Shown: piece by piece, positions 46,749-55,768 of the stretch | Layout: each line of letters starts with the position of its first letter | Numbering within the stretch: position 1 is the first letter of the stretch | NCBI RefSeq assembly: GCF_008932115.1 | Contig: NZ_CP044543.1 | Span: forward strand, 620,001 to 684,000 | Reading direction: 5' to 3' | DNA length: 64,000 nt | Source of the DNA: Bradyrhizobium betae | GTDB lineage: Bacteria; Pseudomonadota; Alphaproteobacteria; Rhizobiales; Xanthobacteraceae | The notes under the pieces: model-generated | Databases searched by the model: none | The model's input: only the letters and a program-made list of their open reading frames with translations | What the model was told of the DNA's origin: nothing | Position numbers and translations under genes: made by a program

Positions 46749-47759
46749 ATGAACGTGCATGCTGCCGCCGATATCAAATTCACCGGACTCACCCGCCCGA
46801 ACGGCGCGCCGCTTCGCCTCAACGACCAGGATTTCGTCGCGATCGACCGCGACAAGAATGCGAAATATGAGGCGACCTACCGGCCGCAGGCACTCTACAA
46901 CCGCGCCAATGAAGGCTTTCACGCCAACAACGAAACCTTCCTGCTGCACGAGGTCGCCACCAACCTGCCGATCTACCGCCCCGACACCGGCCCCACCGAT
47001 TTCCATCTTCATCTGCCGCCGGGCGGCTTTCAGCTCGTGCTGGTCACCTCGGGCGCGTTCACCTTCGACTACGACGGGCGCTTCTACAATGTCGGCCCCG
47101 GCGCGGTGATGCTGCAAAGCGCGATCGTGCACCGCCAGCTGTTCTACACCTGGTCGGGACTGTCGACCGAAGAGAACCTGAAGACGGCGCAGACCGTGGT
47201 GCCGGACCCGATCTCGATGGGCTATTCGAGCAAATTCCTCGAAGCCTTCATCACCGACCCCACGACCTTTCCGAACCCCACGATCGTGGGTCCGGACCAG
47301 ATCAACGAGGCCGAGACGCCGCGCGTGGCCTGGAATCATCCGTTGCATGATCGCCCGACCGATGCCGGCTTCTGGCTGCAGGACCCGCTGGCGCTGGATG
47401 CGCTGTTCAAGCCACTGACCGACAATTCGGTCAAATCGGCCCTGCCGGTCTATGTGCGCGATATCGGCATCGAGATTCCGAGTGGCCATCTCGTCACCGG
47501 CCACATCATCGCAACCGACCCGCGCGGCCAGTCGCTGCTGCCGAAGAGCACGTCGATCGCCGCGGACACCGCCTTCTTTGCCAAGGGCGAGGTCGTGATC
47601 TATCGCGTCATTCGCGGCACGGCCGAGTTCAGGAAGAGGTCCGGCGAGAGCTTTGAACTCTCCGCCGGCGATGTCGTAACGGCGGGCAAGGAGTCGGTCA
47701 GCCTCATTGGCCTCGGCGAAAACACCCAGGTGCTCAGGCTCGGCTGCTCAAGGGCATGA
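46749..47759 (+). CDS. Cupin-like protein of unknown function
   Basis: A 336-aa protein with what look like two cupin-type beta regions. The first, HLHLPPGGFQLVLVTSGAFTFDYDG with AVMLQSAIVHR, has the pattern of a sensing/dioxygenase-type cupin; the second, near residues 265-330 (VIYRVIRGTAEFRKRSGESFELSAGDVV), is the RmlC-like C-terminal jelly roll. No signal peptide. A metal-binding HxH is present in HLHLPP but not the full cupin motif 1. The product is uncertain. The downstream 43-aa ORF starts in its stop codon. Confidence 0.8.
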   Translation: MNVHAAADIKFTGLTRPNGAPLRLNDQDFVAIDRDKNAKYEATYRPQALYNRANEGFHANNETFLLHEVATNLPIYRPDTGPTDFHLHLPPGGFQLVLVTSGAFTFDYDGRFYNVGPGAVMLQSAIVHRQLFYTWSGLSTEENLKTAQTVVPDPISMGYSSKFLEAFITDPTTFPNPTIVGPDQINEAETPRVAWNHPLHDRPTDAGFWLQDPLALDALFKPLTDNSVKSALPVYVRDIGIEIPSGHLVTGHIIATDPRGQSLLPKSTSIAADTAFFAKGEVVIYRVIRGTAEFRKRSGESFELSAGDVVTAGKESVSLIGLGENTQVLRLGCSRA

Positions 47760-47887
47760 ACGAGCTGCGCAGCTGGACCCCGACGCAGCGTGACGAGATC
47801 GACGGCCTCGCCGGCCAGATCATCACGCAGAGGGACGTTCGTCCCCTGCGCACCGAGGGCAAGCCGGTCGGGTATCTGTACGGCTAG
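47756..47887 (+). CDS. Small 43-aa ORF coupled to the cupin-like gene
   Basis: Starts in the ATGA formed with the cupin-like gene stop and reads a polar, charged peptide (MNELRSWTPTQRDEIDGLAG, then RDVRPLRTEGKPVGYLYG). It ends 4 bp before the stem-loop at 47891-47918. It is too short to classify and may be a true small protein or a degraded 3' segment of a longer protein. Confidence 0.45.
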   Translation: MNELRSWTPTQRDEIDGLAGQIITQRDVRPLRTEGKPVGYLYG

Positions 47888-47890
47888 CGC

Positions 47891-47918
47891 AAAAAGAACG
47901 GCCCGCCGAAGCGGGCCG
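47891..47918. terminator. Shared terminator between convergent units
   Basis: cggcccgc/gcgggccg forms an 8-bp GC stem with a cgaa loop, preceded by an A-run on the left (aaaaaga), so it would end the minus-strand YflT-like unit with T-rich RNA and could also serve the plus-strand unit. Confidence 0.78.
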
Positions 47919-47930
47919 CCGAACTCTCAT

Positions 47931-48551
47931 TTAGCGGAGCGATCCGCCGTAGAGCTGCCGCTCCTTGCGAACTTCGTCGGCGCCATAAGGCTTGCTGGCG
48001 GGGTCGAAGGACTTCCACCCGGCCTTCTGCCAGGCAGCGCTACGGTCGCGCAAATCGACCGACGACTCGTTCAGGATTGTGTCGAGGCGCGCGCGATCGG
48101 CCTCCGCAACGCGCGCGGACACCAGCGTGCCTCCACGACGAACGCCCTCGGCATAAGAGTCAGCATCCTCCTTGGAAATGCCGGCTTCAGTCAGCGCCCC
48201 AACGACGCCGCCGGTTGCAGCGCCTGCAGCCGCGCCGACGGCAGTCGCAGCGAGCCAACCTGCTGCGACGACAGGACCGAGGCCGGGGATCGCGAGAAGG
48301 CCGAGACCGGCCAAAAGGCCGGCGGTGCCGCCCACGCCCGCACCGATGCCAGCGCCCTTGCCCGCACCTTCGGCGCGGTCGTCGACACCGTCGCGGTCAC
48401 GATCCACCTTCTTGTCGGTATTGAACCAGCTGTCCGAATTGTTGGCGACGATGCTGATGTCCGAGTGCGGCACGCCGGCAGCTTCGAGCCGCTGAACCGC
48501 CTGCTGCGCATTGGTGTAGTTATCGTAAAGACGAGAGATTGTAACGGTCAT
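47931..48551 (-). CDS. YflT-like general stress protein with glycine-zipper hairpin
   Basis: About 206 aa. The N-terminal ~35 residues, SRLYDNYTNAQQAVQRLEAAGVPHSDISIVAN, match the general-stress YflT domain. A Gly/Ala-rich hydrophobic hairpin (GAGIGAGVGGTAGLLAGLGLL and AATAVGAAAGAATGG) follows, then a helical basic tail. Probably a stress-induced membrane-associated protein. Start at the ATG 48551 (MTVTISR), not the longer frame. Second gene of a two-gene minus-strand unit, 13 bp after the small secreted protein. Confidence 0.83.
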   Translation of the reverse strand: MTVTISRLYDNYTNAQQAVQRLEAAGVPHSDISIVANNSDSWFNTDKKVDRDRDGVDDRAEGAGKGAGIGAGVGGTAGLLAGLGLLAIPGLGPVVAAGWLAATAVGAAAGAATGGVVGALTEAGISKEDADSYAEGVRRGGTLVSARVAEADRARLDTILNESSVDLRDRSAAWQKAGWKSFDPASKPYGADEVRKERQLYGGSLR

Positions 48552-48564
48552 TTTGATTCCTTGC

Positions 48565-48900
48565 TTACTTGGCCGAATTGACGTTGCCCTGGAAGTCGAC
48601 GCTGACCGCAGTGGCTGATCCGCCCTTGCTGGCCTGGCCGCGCCACACACCCTTGTCGTCCTTCTTCAGTGCGGTGACGTTGGCGTAGCCGGCGTCCTCG
48701 ATCTTGGACTTGGCCTGACCTTCAGTGAAACTGTTGCGACCCGCGACAGGCGCATCGGAGTTGTTCTGACCTGGACTGTTGACCGCGTTGTTGTTCGGCC
48801 CAGACTGCGCCGGCGGATTCTGCGCTGAAGCGGGGGCAGCTACGAAAGCCGTGGCCGCGGCGAATAAAGATATGCAAACGAAAAGTGTCGGGCGCTTCAT
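48565..48900 (-). CDS. Small exported protein, PepSY-like C-terminal half
   Basis: A 111-aa protein: signal peptide ending PASAQ, an Asn/Pro/Ser-rich stretch (QSGPNNNAVNSPGQNN), then a ~55-residue domain (GRNSFTEGQAKSKIEDAGYANV, DKGVWRGQASK, VSVDFQGNV) with the shape of a PepSY-like fold. Likely periplasmic. First gene of the unit with the YflT-like protein; the pairing suggests envelope stress. No gene lies in the 300 bp upstream. Confidence 0.8.
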   Translation of the reverse strand: MKRPTLFVCISLFAAATAFVAAPASAQNPPAQSGPNNNAVNSPGQNNSDAPVAGRNSFTEGQAKSKIEDAGYANVTALKKDDKGVWRGQASKGGSATAVSVDFQGNVNSAK

Positions 48901-49200
48901 GATTGTCTCCAGTGACTAAGGACTGAGCCAAGCTCCCAACGGAGCTTTCGTTCCTACGCCGCGCTCCGAGACATCGCCTGCGCGATTAAACTCTAAACGG
49001 CGCGACATCTCCACGCCGGTTGATGCCGCATCCCGCGTTGCGCACGCTGTTCACGTCGAATCGTCAATGAGGCCTCAATCGGACCCCCGGAGGTTCGTTC
49101 CTAAACATTCAGCAAAAGATCCAGGGGGCCGGCGAGGCATCGGCGATTTTAGCCTAGTCCCGAGCAGGTATGTGTCGGCACGCCGCAGAAAGCGCATTGC
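48901..49200. other. Intergenic region upstream of the stress-protein pair
   Basis: 300 bp without a gene. An extracytoplasmic sigma-type GGAAC near 48954 is not followed by CGTT at normal spacing. No other box or repeat stands out. Confidence 0.5.
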
Positions 49201-49404
49201 CTAGGTTGGAAGCCGCCGTGCGGGAGACGTCAAGCACGCGTTGATATCGGCAGCCATCTTGTTGCGATGCGCCTTCTTCAAGAGCGCCTCCCGTTCTGCA
49301 CCGGGCTCGAGGCATGAGGCCTGTTCAAGCAGCCTCGATGCATCCGCCGCGAGACGTTCGGCAAGTGAATCAACCTGGCGTACGCGATTGCGCTTCTCAG
49401 TCAT
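49201..49404 (-). CDS. Small hypothetical helical protein
   Basis: A 67-aa highly charged protein (MTEKRNRVRQVDSLAERLAADASRLLEQ) that looks all-helical with a Cys in CLEPG and a final NKMAADINACL. Two-cysteine, soluble, no motif. The ATG at 49404 has GGGGAG eight bases upstream. Typical small protein of this genus, function unknown. Confidence 0.7.
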   Translation of the reverse strand: MTEKRNRVRQVDSLAERLAADASRLLEQASCLEPGAEREALLKKAHRNKMAADINACLTSPARRLPT

Positions 49405-49928
49405 GACGAAATCTCCCCGAGATGCGGCAACATCGACACATCTTCCCAGCGCACTTTGCGACTGAGGTCGCGAGACCGGTGGCATCGTGCCGTCGAGCCA
49501 ATCCTGCGTCTGCGCAAGAGCCGCCGATACCCTCGATGTGGTGTCTCGAATGACGTTCGCCAGTGCGCGCCCCCGAGAAACCGCTCTTGGCAGCACTAAG
49601 TTAGGAACAACTCTCCTTCGCTCCAGTTGCGCCTGCATGACATGATCCGTGAATGCGCATGCGACGACGTCCGGGCCCACAATGCTCCCGGCCCCAAGAA
49701 TACGAATTCCAAGAATACGAAGCCGATCCGTGCTCCATGGTGCCGATCCAGCCGGCCTCGAAAACGCGCCCAGGCACGGCACTCTCCCCCGACAGAGGCC
49801 CGCGTCATCAAGGTCGTGACGAGACCGGGACGGTATTCCGGCGTCGACTCCTGCTCTCCAACAGCTGGCTCCCGCCAGCGAAAGTGCACATGCGCATCCT
49901 GAAAAGACGCTCGCCGTCGTTGGCGACC
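49405..49928. other. Gene-poor interval with possible decayed sequence
   Basis: 524 bp with no convincing protein; frames here carry no recognised family and poor start sites. A tandem-like caagaatacgaa/ccaagaatacgaa pair (around 49696-49720) is the only visible repeat. It leads into the hydrolase remnant. Confidence 0.5.
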
Positions 49929-50171
49929 ATGACTCTTCGTGCTCTCGCGGACTATCCCATCACCTCCGCCCTCGTCGCAACGGCCGGCCTGATGGCTGCC
50001 GGCGAGGACGATCGCCTCATCGACATCGACGAGCAGTCCGGCCGGCTGCATGACGAAATCAAGCACAGCAAGATGCGCCGCGTCCCGAATGCGGGTCACA
50101 TGATCCAGCAATCGGATACGGCCGATCTGATGGCTGCGGTCGACGAGGCCGCGGCGGAAACGCTGCATTGA
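49929..50171 (+). pseudogene. Remnant of an alpha/beta-hydrolase C terminus
   Basis: The last 80 codons read VATAGLMAAGEDDRLIDIDE, then RRVPNAGHMIQQSDTADLMAAVDEAA, the typical end of an alpha/beta-hydrolase (the late Asp in GEDDRLI and the catalytic His in AGHMIQQ). There is no nucleophile elbow or N-terminal half anywhere upstream in this frame. It is best read as a 3' fragment left by a deletion. Confidence 0.6.
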
Positions 50172-50200
50172 CTCGCTGGACACTTCCCGAGAGGCTCAAC

Positions 50201-50392
50201 ATGACCGCGAAAATCAAGGAGCATATTTGCTCGACCTGCAACGGCACGGGTTTTCCCCCATCGGGGCAATCGACATTCCCGGGCCGCAAGATCTACCCAA
50301 CCAAATGCTCGACCTGTCTTGGAAAGGGAAGGATTTCAGAGGCCAGCCAAAGCGACCTCGGTGCGCTGAACCTGGCGCGCGCCAAGCGATAG
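50201..50392 (+). CDS. Small DnaJ-type zinc-finger protein
   Basis: A 63-aa protein with two CxxCxGxG-type repeats, ICSTCNGTGF and KCSTCLGKGR, the half-DnaJ zinc-finger pattern, each pair about 25 residues apart. No J-domain. It could bind Zn2+ and serve as a small chaperone- or redox-like factor. ATG at 50201 has GAGAGG upstream. Convergent with gor, 17 bp between stops. Confidence 0.75.
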   Translation: MTAKIKEHICSTCNGTGFPPSGQSTFPGRKIYPTKCSTCLGKGRISEASQSDLGALNLARAKR

Positions 50393-50409
50393 TCCGCTGA
50401 GTACAACCC

Positions 50410-51798
50410 CTACTCCGCCGCCTGCCGCACGTGGCGCGCGGTTGGCGTGCGCATGGTGACGAGCTCTTCGGCCGCGGTCGGATGCAGCGCGATGGTGGAG
50501 TCGAAATCGGCCTTGGTCGCCTTCATCTTGATCGCGATCGCGACCGCCTGGGTGATCTCGGCCGCGGCGTCACCGACGATGTGACAGCCGAGCACACGGT
50601 CGGTCGAGCCGTCGACGACGAGCTTCATCAGCACGCGGGTGTCGCGCCCCGACATCGTCGCCTTGATCGGGCGGAAATTCGTCTTGTAGATGTCGACGTG
50701 GCTGAACTGCGCACGCGCCTCGGTCTCCGTCAGGCCGACCGTGCCGACCTCCGGCTGAGAGAATACGGCGGTCGGAATGGTCGAATGATCGACCTGCACC
50801 TCGCGCTTGCCGAACACGGTGTCGGCGAAGGCATGGCCCTCGCGGATCGCGACCGGCGTCAGGTTGAAGCGATGGGTGACGTCGCCGATCGCATAGATGC
50901 TGTCGACCGAGCTTTTGGAGAAATGATCGACCGCGATGCCGCCATTGTTCGGGTTGATGGCGACGCCGGCCTTCTCCAGGCCGAGATTGGCCACCGCCGG
51001 ATGCCGGCCGATCGCGAACATCACCCGGTCCGAGGCAAGGCTCGACCCGTTGGACAGATGCGTGGTGAACTCGTCGCCGTGGCGATCGACCTTCGCGACC
51101 GTGCAGCCGGTCAGGATGGTGATGCCCTGCTTCTCCATCTCGCTGCGGACGTGAGCGCGGACGTCCTCGTCGAAGCCGCGCAGGATGTTGTCGCCGCGAT
51201 AGATCACGGTGACGTCGGAGCCGAAGCCGGCGAAGATGCCGGCGAATTCGAGCGCGATGTAGCCGCCGCCCTGGATCACGATCCGCTTCGGCAGCTTCTT
51301 GAGGTGAAACGCTTCGTTCGACGAGATCACGTGCTCGATGCCGGGAATCGCAGCGCCGTGGTTGGGCGCGCCGCCGGTGGCGATCAGGATGTATTTCGCC
51401 GTGATCTTCTTGTCGTCCACGAGCAGGCGGACGGTGTGCTTGTCCTCGATCACCGCACGGCTCTTGACGATCTGCGCGCCGGACTTCTCGACATTCGTCG
51501 TGTAGGCCGCCTCCAGCCGGGCGATCTCCTTGTCCTTGTTGGCGATCAGCGTCGGCCAGTCGAAGCTGGCGGGCGGAACGGTCCAGCCGAAACCGGCGGC
51601 GTCCTCGAGCTCGTGACGAAAATGCGAGCCGATCACGAACAGCTTCTTCGGCACGCAGCCGCGGATCACGCAGGTCCCGCCCATGCGGTACTCTTCCGCG
51701 ATCATCACGCGGGCGCCATGGCCGGCCGCGATGCGGGCGGCACGCACGCCGCCCGAGCCGCCACCGATGACAAAGAGGTCGACGTCGAATTCAGCCAT
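50410..51798 (-). CDS. gor: Glutathione-disulfide reductase
   Basis: A 462-aa flavoprotein disulfide reductase keeping glutathione reduced with NADPH. FAD site GGGSGGVRAARIAAG, redox-active disulphide GGTCVIRGCVPKK, NAD(P) motif GGGYIALEFAGIFAG, and the C-terminal dimer-domain HPTAAEE with the catalytic histidine are all present. Minus strand, its own unit or with the DUF2059 gene 46 bp upstream. Confidence 0.96.
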   Translation of the reverse strand: MAEFDVDLFVIGGGSGGVRAARIAAGHGARVMIAEEYRMGGTCVIRGCVPKKLFVIGSHFRHELEDAAGFGWTVPPASFDWPTLIANKDKEIARLEAAYTTNVEKSGAQIVKSRAVIEDKHTVRLLVDDKKITAKYILIATGGAPNHGAAIPGIEHVISSNEAFHLKKLPKRIVIQGGGYIALEFAGIFAGFGSDVTVIYRGDNILRGFDEDVRAHVRSEMEKQGITILTGCTVAKVDRHGDEFTTHLSNGSSLASDRVMFAIGRHPAVANLGLEKAGVAINPNNGGIAVDHFSKSSVDSIYAIGDVTHRFNLTPVAIREGHAFADTVFGKREVQVDHSTIPTAVFSQPEVGTVGLTETEARAQFSHVDIYKTNFRPIKATMSGRDTRVLMKLVVDGSTDRVLGCHIVGDAAAEITQAVAIAIKMKATKADFDSTIALHPTAAEELVTMRTPTARHVRQAAE

Positions 51799-51844
51799 TG
51801 TCCACTCCGACCTCTGTCATCAACTCCTGATCAGATAGTGCCGA

Positions 51845-52396
51845 TCAGATCTCCTTGCCACGCTTGCGCATCTCGGCGCGGAAGGCGCCCATCACGGTCT
51901 CGGCGAAGTTCTGGGCCCAGGAGTTCATGAAGGCCATGCTGAGGCCAATGGCGCGCGGCTCGGCGTCGATCAGCTTCTTGCCCAGCGGCGACTTGTAGAA
52001 GGTGACGAGGTCCTTCAGCTCCTGCTCGGTGAACTCGCTGGCGTAGATCTGCGCCATGCCTTCGCCGATCTCGTTCTGGCGGCCGGCGAGCTGCTGGGCG
52101 ACGACCTGGGCGACCTCGTTGAGGTCCTTCTGGTAGTTCAGGTTCTGCTGGATCAGCGCGATCTTGGTCTTCTCGACCAGGCCCGGCACGGCGCCGGTAT
52201 ACATCGCGGTGGCGTTCTTGATCTGCAAGATCTCCCTGGCCGCGGCGATCGCCGCCGGCGAGGACTTCGGCTGGGCCGGCGCGGCTGCTGCCTTGGGCTG
52301 AGCCGGCGCCGGCTGCTGCGCGACGGCCGGGGCTGCCGAAAGCGCCAGTCCCACAGCGAGGGTCGCGGCCGGCAAGAACTTCAATACGCTCGTCAT
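51845..52396 (-). CDS. DUF2059 secreted protein
   Basis: A 183-aa exported protein: signal peptide MTSVLKFLPAATLAVGLALS with cut after AVAQ, an Ala/Pro-rich linker, then a helical DUF2059 domain (SEFTEQELKDLVTFYKSPLGKKL is the signature) ending MRKRGKEI. Family function unknown; often next to rpiA in alphaproteobacteria. Starts 2 bp after the rpiA stop, so it shares a transcript with rpiA. Confidence 0.92.
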   Translation of the reverse strand: MTSVLKFLPAATLAVGLALSAAPAVAQQPAPAQPKAAAAPAQPKSSPAAIAAAREILQIKNATAMYTGAVPGLVEKTKIALIQQNLNYQKDLNEVAQVVAQQLAGRQNEIGEGMAQIYASEFTEQELKDLVTFYKSPLGKKLIDAEPRAIGLSMAFMNSWAQNFAETVMGAFRAEMRKRGKEI

Positions 52397-52398
52397 TC

Positions 52399-53124
52399 CT
52401 AGTCTCCTTTCGGCTTTCGCCGTTCAATCACGCGGATTCCCTCGCCACCCGCCAAAACAGCCGAGCTGGCCAAGCCGATGAACAACCCATGCTCGACCAC
52501 CCCGGGGATCGCGCTCAACGCCTTGGCGAGGCTGGGCGGATCCACGATACGTCCGAGCTGGGCATCGAGGATCCAGTGGCCGCCGTCGGTGACGAAAACG
52601 TGGCCGTCCTTGTCCCCCCCTTTGGTCTTGCGGACCGCCATTTGCCCGGAAACACCGCATTCCGCAAATGCCTTCTCGATCGCGCGGCGCGTCGCGCCAA
52701 GCCCGAACGGGATCACCTCGACCGGCAGCGGAAAGCGGCCGAGCGTCGGCACCCATTTGGTGTCGTCGGCAATCACGATCATGCGATCCGAAGCGGCCGC
52801 CACGATCTTCTCGCGCAGCAGCGCGCCGCCGCCGCCCTTGATCAGATTGAGCTCGGGATCGATCTCGTCGGCGCCGTCGATGGTGATGTCGAGATGGTCG
52901 ATCTCGTCGAGCGTGGTCAGCGGCACACCGCAACGTTCCGCATCGAGGCGCGTCGCCTCGGAGGTCGGCACGCCGATGACCTTGAGCCCGGCGGCGACGC
53001 GCTCGCCGAGCAGTTCGACGAAATGCTTGGCGGTCGAGCCGGTGCCGAGCCCGAGCTGCATGCCGTCACGCACCTCCTCGAGGGCGCGCGCCGCAGCCTG
53101 CCGCTTCAACTGGTCCATGTTCAC
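52399..53124 (-). CDS. rpiA: Ribose-5-phosphate isomerase A
   Basis: A 241-aa enzyme of the pentose phosphate pathway interconverting ribose 5-phosphate and ribulose 5-phosphate. Substrate motifs are visible: [41 protein letters not shown] with the catalytic acid residues, and GLFIGLASS late. Start is GTG at 53124 or the ATG at 53118. First gene of the unit that includes the DUF2059 gene. Confidence 0.96.
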   Translation of the reverse strand: MNMDQLKRQAAARALEEVRDGMQLGLGTGSTAKHFVELLGERVAAGLKVIGVPTSEATRLDAERCGVPLTTLDEIDHLDITIDGADEIDPELNLIKGGGGALLREKIVAAASDRMIVIADDTKWVPTLGRFPLPVEVIPFGLGATRRAIEKAFAECGVSGQMAVRKTKGGDKDGHVFVTDGGHWILDAQLGRIVDPPSLAKALSAIPGVVEHGLFIGLASSAVLAGGEGIRVIERRKPKGD

Positions 53125-53282
53125 GATGCGCCCGCCCCTGAATAATAAGTAGAGTGTGCCGCCGAGTCTGGCCGCTTGCGGCGGCCTATGTAGCCTCGTT
53201 TTCCCGGCGGGAACAGGCCCATAAGCTGATCTTATGGCCCCGCCCCTTGCGCAGCTCCGGCCGGGCCGGTAGCGCTTGGACC

Positions 53283-53957
53283 ATGACCTCCTCCTATACC
53301 CTCGTCTTCGATCTCGACGGCACGCTTGTGGATACGGCGCCCGACCTGATCACCGCGCTGAATTACGTGCTCGACCGCGAAGGGCTGCCGCCCGTGCCGA
53401 TGGCCTCGGCCCGCAACATGATCGGCGCCGGCGCCCGCAAGCTGATCGAGCGGGGGCTTGAGGCCGAGGGCCGCACCGTGAGCCTCGCGGACATGGACCG
53501 GATGACGGCGGATTTCATCGCCTATTACGCCGACCACATCGCGGTCGAATCCCGGCCCTTCGAGGGGCTGGAAGCCGCGCTCGACCATTTTGCCGCCGAG
53601 GGCCACCGGCTGGCGGTCTGCACCAACAAGCTGGAATGGCTGTCCAAGCGGCTGCTGGACCAGCTCGACATGAGCCGTCGCTTCGCAGCGATCTGCGGCG
53701 CCAACACGTTCGGGGTCCAGAAGCCGGATCCGACCATTTTCCGCGAGACGGTCGCGCGCGCCGGCGGCGATGTGAAGGCCAGTATCATGGTCGGCGATGC
53801 CGGAACCGACGTCGGCGTGGCCCGGCGCGCCGGGGTCCCCGTGATCGGGGTCAGCTTCGGCTATACAGACGTGCCGATCGCCGAGCTGAAGCCGGACCGG
53901 CTGATCCATCACATGCGCGACCTGCCGGCGGCTGCCCTCAGCCTGATGACAGGCTAG
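53283..53957 (+). CDS. gph: Phosphoglycolate phosphatase (HAD family)
   Basis: A 224-aa HAD phosphatase that clears 2-phosphoglycolate. Motif I is [14 protein letters not shown] (nucleophile Asp), motif II is in VCTNK, motif III-IV in KPDPTIF and [15 protein letters not shown]. Length and cap region match Gph. The frame is open to 53154 over the rpiA promoter side; the ATG at 53283 is chosen because it places FDLDGT at residue 9. Divergent from rpiA. Confidence 0.93.
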   Translation: MTSSYTLVFDLDGTLVDTAPDLITALNYVLDREGLPPVPMASARNMIGAGARKLIERGLEAEGRTVSLADMDRMTADFIAYYADHIAVESRPFEGLEAALDHFAAEGHRLAVCTNKLEWLSKRLLDQLDMSRRFAAICGANTFGVQKPDPTIFRETVARAGGDVKASIMVGDAGTDVGVARRAGVPVIGVSFGYTDVPIAELKPDRLIHHMRDLPAAALSLMTG

Positions 53958-54103
53958 CCCGAACAAGCCACTGATTTGGCAACGCTATTTTTCGGAACCC
54001 TGCGTTAACCATCTATTATCTATGCGCCGTGCGCCGGTTGCCTGCCTGAAACGACACTCCTATGGTCGGCCGGGGATGTGGCGGTTCGTCGCAGTAGAAG
54101 TGG

Positions 54104-54607
54104 ATGGTCATGCGTCGTGTCATCGCGATTGCGTTAGCGGGGGCGAGCCTCCTGGGGGTAATCAGCCTTGGGGGCTGCTCCTCGATGCCTTCAATGGACA
54201 TGTTCAAATCGGCGCCGCCGACCGTTCAGGTCCGGCTCGAATCCAATCCCCCGGGCGCTGACGCCACGACCTCGCTGGGTTCGGGCTGCAAGACCCCCTG
54301 CTCCGTCTCGGTTCCAGCTCCCGATGCACCGTTCACGGTCGCTTTCGCGCTGCCAAAGTACCAGCCGGCCAGCGTGCCGGTGAACGTCATCAGGAATCCC
54401 GGCGATTTCACCACACCCGCCTCGGTCACCACCGACCCCAATCCGGTGTTCGCCGAGCTTCAGCCGGCCGCGCCGCCGAAACCGGTTCGCAAGCCGCACC
54501 GGCCGAAGAAGCCGAAACCGGCCGCAGCCGCGCCCGCCGCGGCGCCGGCCGAGACGGCTCCTGCTGCAGGCTCGCCGTTCCCCGATCCGAACGCAGGCAA
54601 ACGCTGA
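54104..54607 (+). CDS. Putative lipoprotein with Pro/Lys-rich tail
   Basis: A 167-aa lipoprotein. The signal ends in lipobox LGGC-SS (cysteine about residue 25). The mature region shows a PEGA-like beta domain, TVQVRLESNPPGADATTS with CKTPCSVSVP, then a Pro/Ala/Lys-rich linker (KPVRKPHRPKKPKP) that may span the cell wall. In-frame second ATG at 54110. Function unknown; outer- or inner-membrane anchored. Confidence 0.82.
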   Translation: MVMRRVIAIALAGASLLGVISLGGCSSMPSMDMFKSAPPTVQVRLESNPPGADATTSLGSGCKTPCSVSVPAPDAPFTVAFALPKYQPASVPVNVIRNPGDFTTPASVTTDPNPVFAELQPAAPPKPVRKPHRPKKPKPAAAAPAAAPAETAPAAGSPFPDPNAGKR

Positions 54608-54715
54608 TTACGTATACCACCCGATTGTCCTAGACGCGTCCGATGCTTAGATTGCTTCCAGAGCACCGCTGAAGCAAAAGGTGCGCCCGTCGCCGTAAGT
54701 GACAAGGCATTTGGT

Positions 54716-55768
54716 ATGAACGGATCTTCCGCGAGCTCTCTCGCAACGGCGAGCCCTCTCGCCGCGCTGTCGAGCGCCATGACCGATCCGTTCGGGCGGA
54801 CCATCTCTTACTTGCGCGTCTCCGTCACCGACCGCTGCGACCTGCGCTGCTTCTACTGCATGTCGGAAGACATGACGTTCCTGCCCAAGGCGGACCTGCT
54901 GACGCTGGAAGAGCTCGACCGGCTCTGCTCGGCGTTCATTGCCAAGGGCGTCAAGAAGCTGCGCCTTACCGGCGGCGAGCCGCTGGTCCGCCGCAACGTG
55001 ATGACGCTGGTGCGCTCGCTGTCGCGGCATCTTTCCAGCGGCGCCCTGCACGAGCTGACGCTGACGACCAATGGCACCCAGCTTGCGAAATACGCGCAAG
55101 AACTGGCCGATTGCGGCGTCCGCCGCATCAACGTCTCGCTCGACACGCTTGATCCCCAAAAGTTTCGCGAGATCACCCGCTGGGGCGAGATCGACAAGGT
55201 GCTGGAAGGCATCGAGGCCGCGCGCGCCGCGGGCCTCAGCGTGAAGATCAACGCGGTGGCGCTGAAGAACCTCAACGAGGACGAGCTTCCCGAGCTGATG
55301 CGCTGGGCCCACGGCAAGGGCATGGGCCTGACGCTGATCGAAGTCATGCCGATGGGCGAGATCGGCTCGGGCCGCATCGACCAGTATCTGCCGCTGTCGC
55401 TGGTGCGCGCGCGCCTGGCGCAGCAATTCACCTTGACGGATCTGGCCGAGAGCACTGGCGGCCCCGCCCGCTATGTCAGCGTCGCCGAGACCGGCGGCAA
55501 GCTCGGCTTCATCACGCCGATGACCCATAATTTCTGCGAATCGTGCAACCGGGTGCGCATCACCTGCACCGGCACGCTGCACACCTGCCTCGGCCACGAG
55601 GATGCCTCCGATTTGCGCAAACCCCTGCGTGCATCGAGCGAGGATGCACTGCTTGCGGATGCGATCGACCGCGCCATCGGGCTCAAACCCAAGGGCCACG
55701 ATTTCATCATCGACCGCCGCCACGACCGCCCCAGTGTCTCCAGGCATATGAGTGTGACCGGCGGCTGA
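54716..55768 (+). CDS. moaA: Molybdenum cofactor biosynthesis protein MoaA (GTP 3',8-cyclase)
   Basis: A 350-aa radical-SAM enzyme starting molybdopterin synthesis from GTP. First [4Fe-4S] cluster is CDLRCFYC in [10 protein letters not shown] (near residue 40), SAM region RLTGGEP, second cluster [13 protein letters not shown]...C near residues 278-295, and the C terminus ends in the conserved GG needed for function. ATG at 54716 adds ~20 residues before the usual MTDPFGR start at 54779, which is an alternative. No moaC, moaE or moeA in the window; no Moco riboswitch motif was recognised in the 108 bp upstream. Confidence 0.95.
   Translation: MNGSSASSLATASPLAALSSAMTDPFGRTISYLRVSVTDRCDLRCFYCMSEDMTFLPKADLLTLEELDRLCSAFIAKGVKKLRLTGGEPLVRRNVMTLVRSLSRHLSSGALHELTLTTNGTQLAKYAQELADCGVRRINVSLDTLDPQKFREITRWGEIDKVLEGIEAARAAGLSVKINAVALKNLNEDELPELMRWAHGKGMGLTLIEVMPMGEIGSGRIDQYLPLSLVRARLAQQFTLTDLAESTGGPARYVSVAETGGKLGFITPMTHNFCESCNRVRITCTGTLHTCLGHEDASDLRKPLRASSEDALLADAIDRAIGLKPKGHDFIIDRRHDRPSVSRHMSVTGG

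Noticed and set aside
48930..48960. EcfG-type -35 element GGAAC on the minus strand near 48954
   Set aside because: The following CGTT lies only 8 bases away instead of 16-17, so the site does not fit a general-stress promoter.
49596..50183. 195-aa minus-strand frame across the gene-poor interval
   Set aside because: Antisense of the hydrolase remnant with no family match; the plus-strand fragment has clear hydrolase residues instead.
54608..54715. Molybdenum-cofactor riboswitch upstream of moaA
   Set aside because: The 108 bp contain no convincing Moco-riboswitch core; the hairpin potential is weak.
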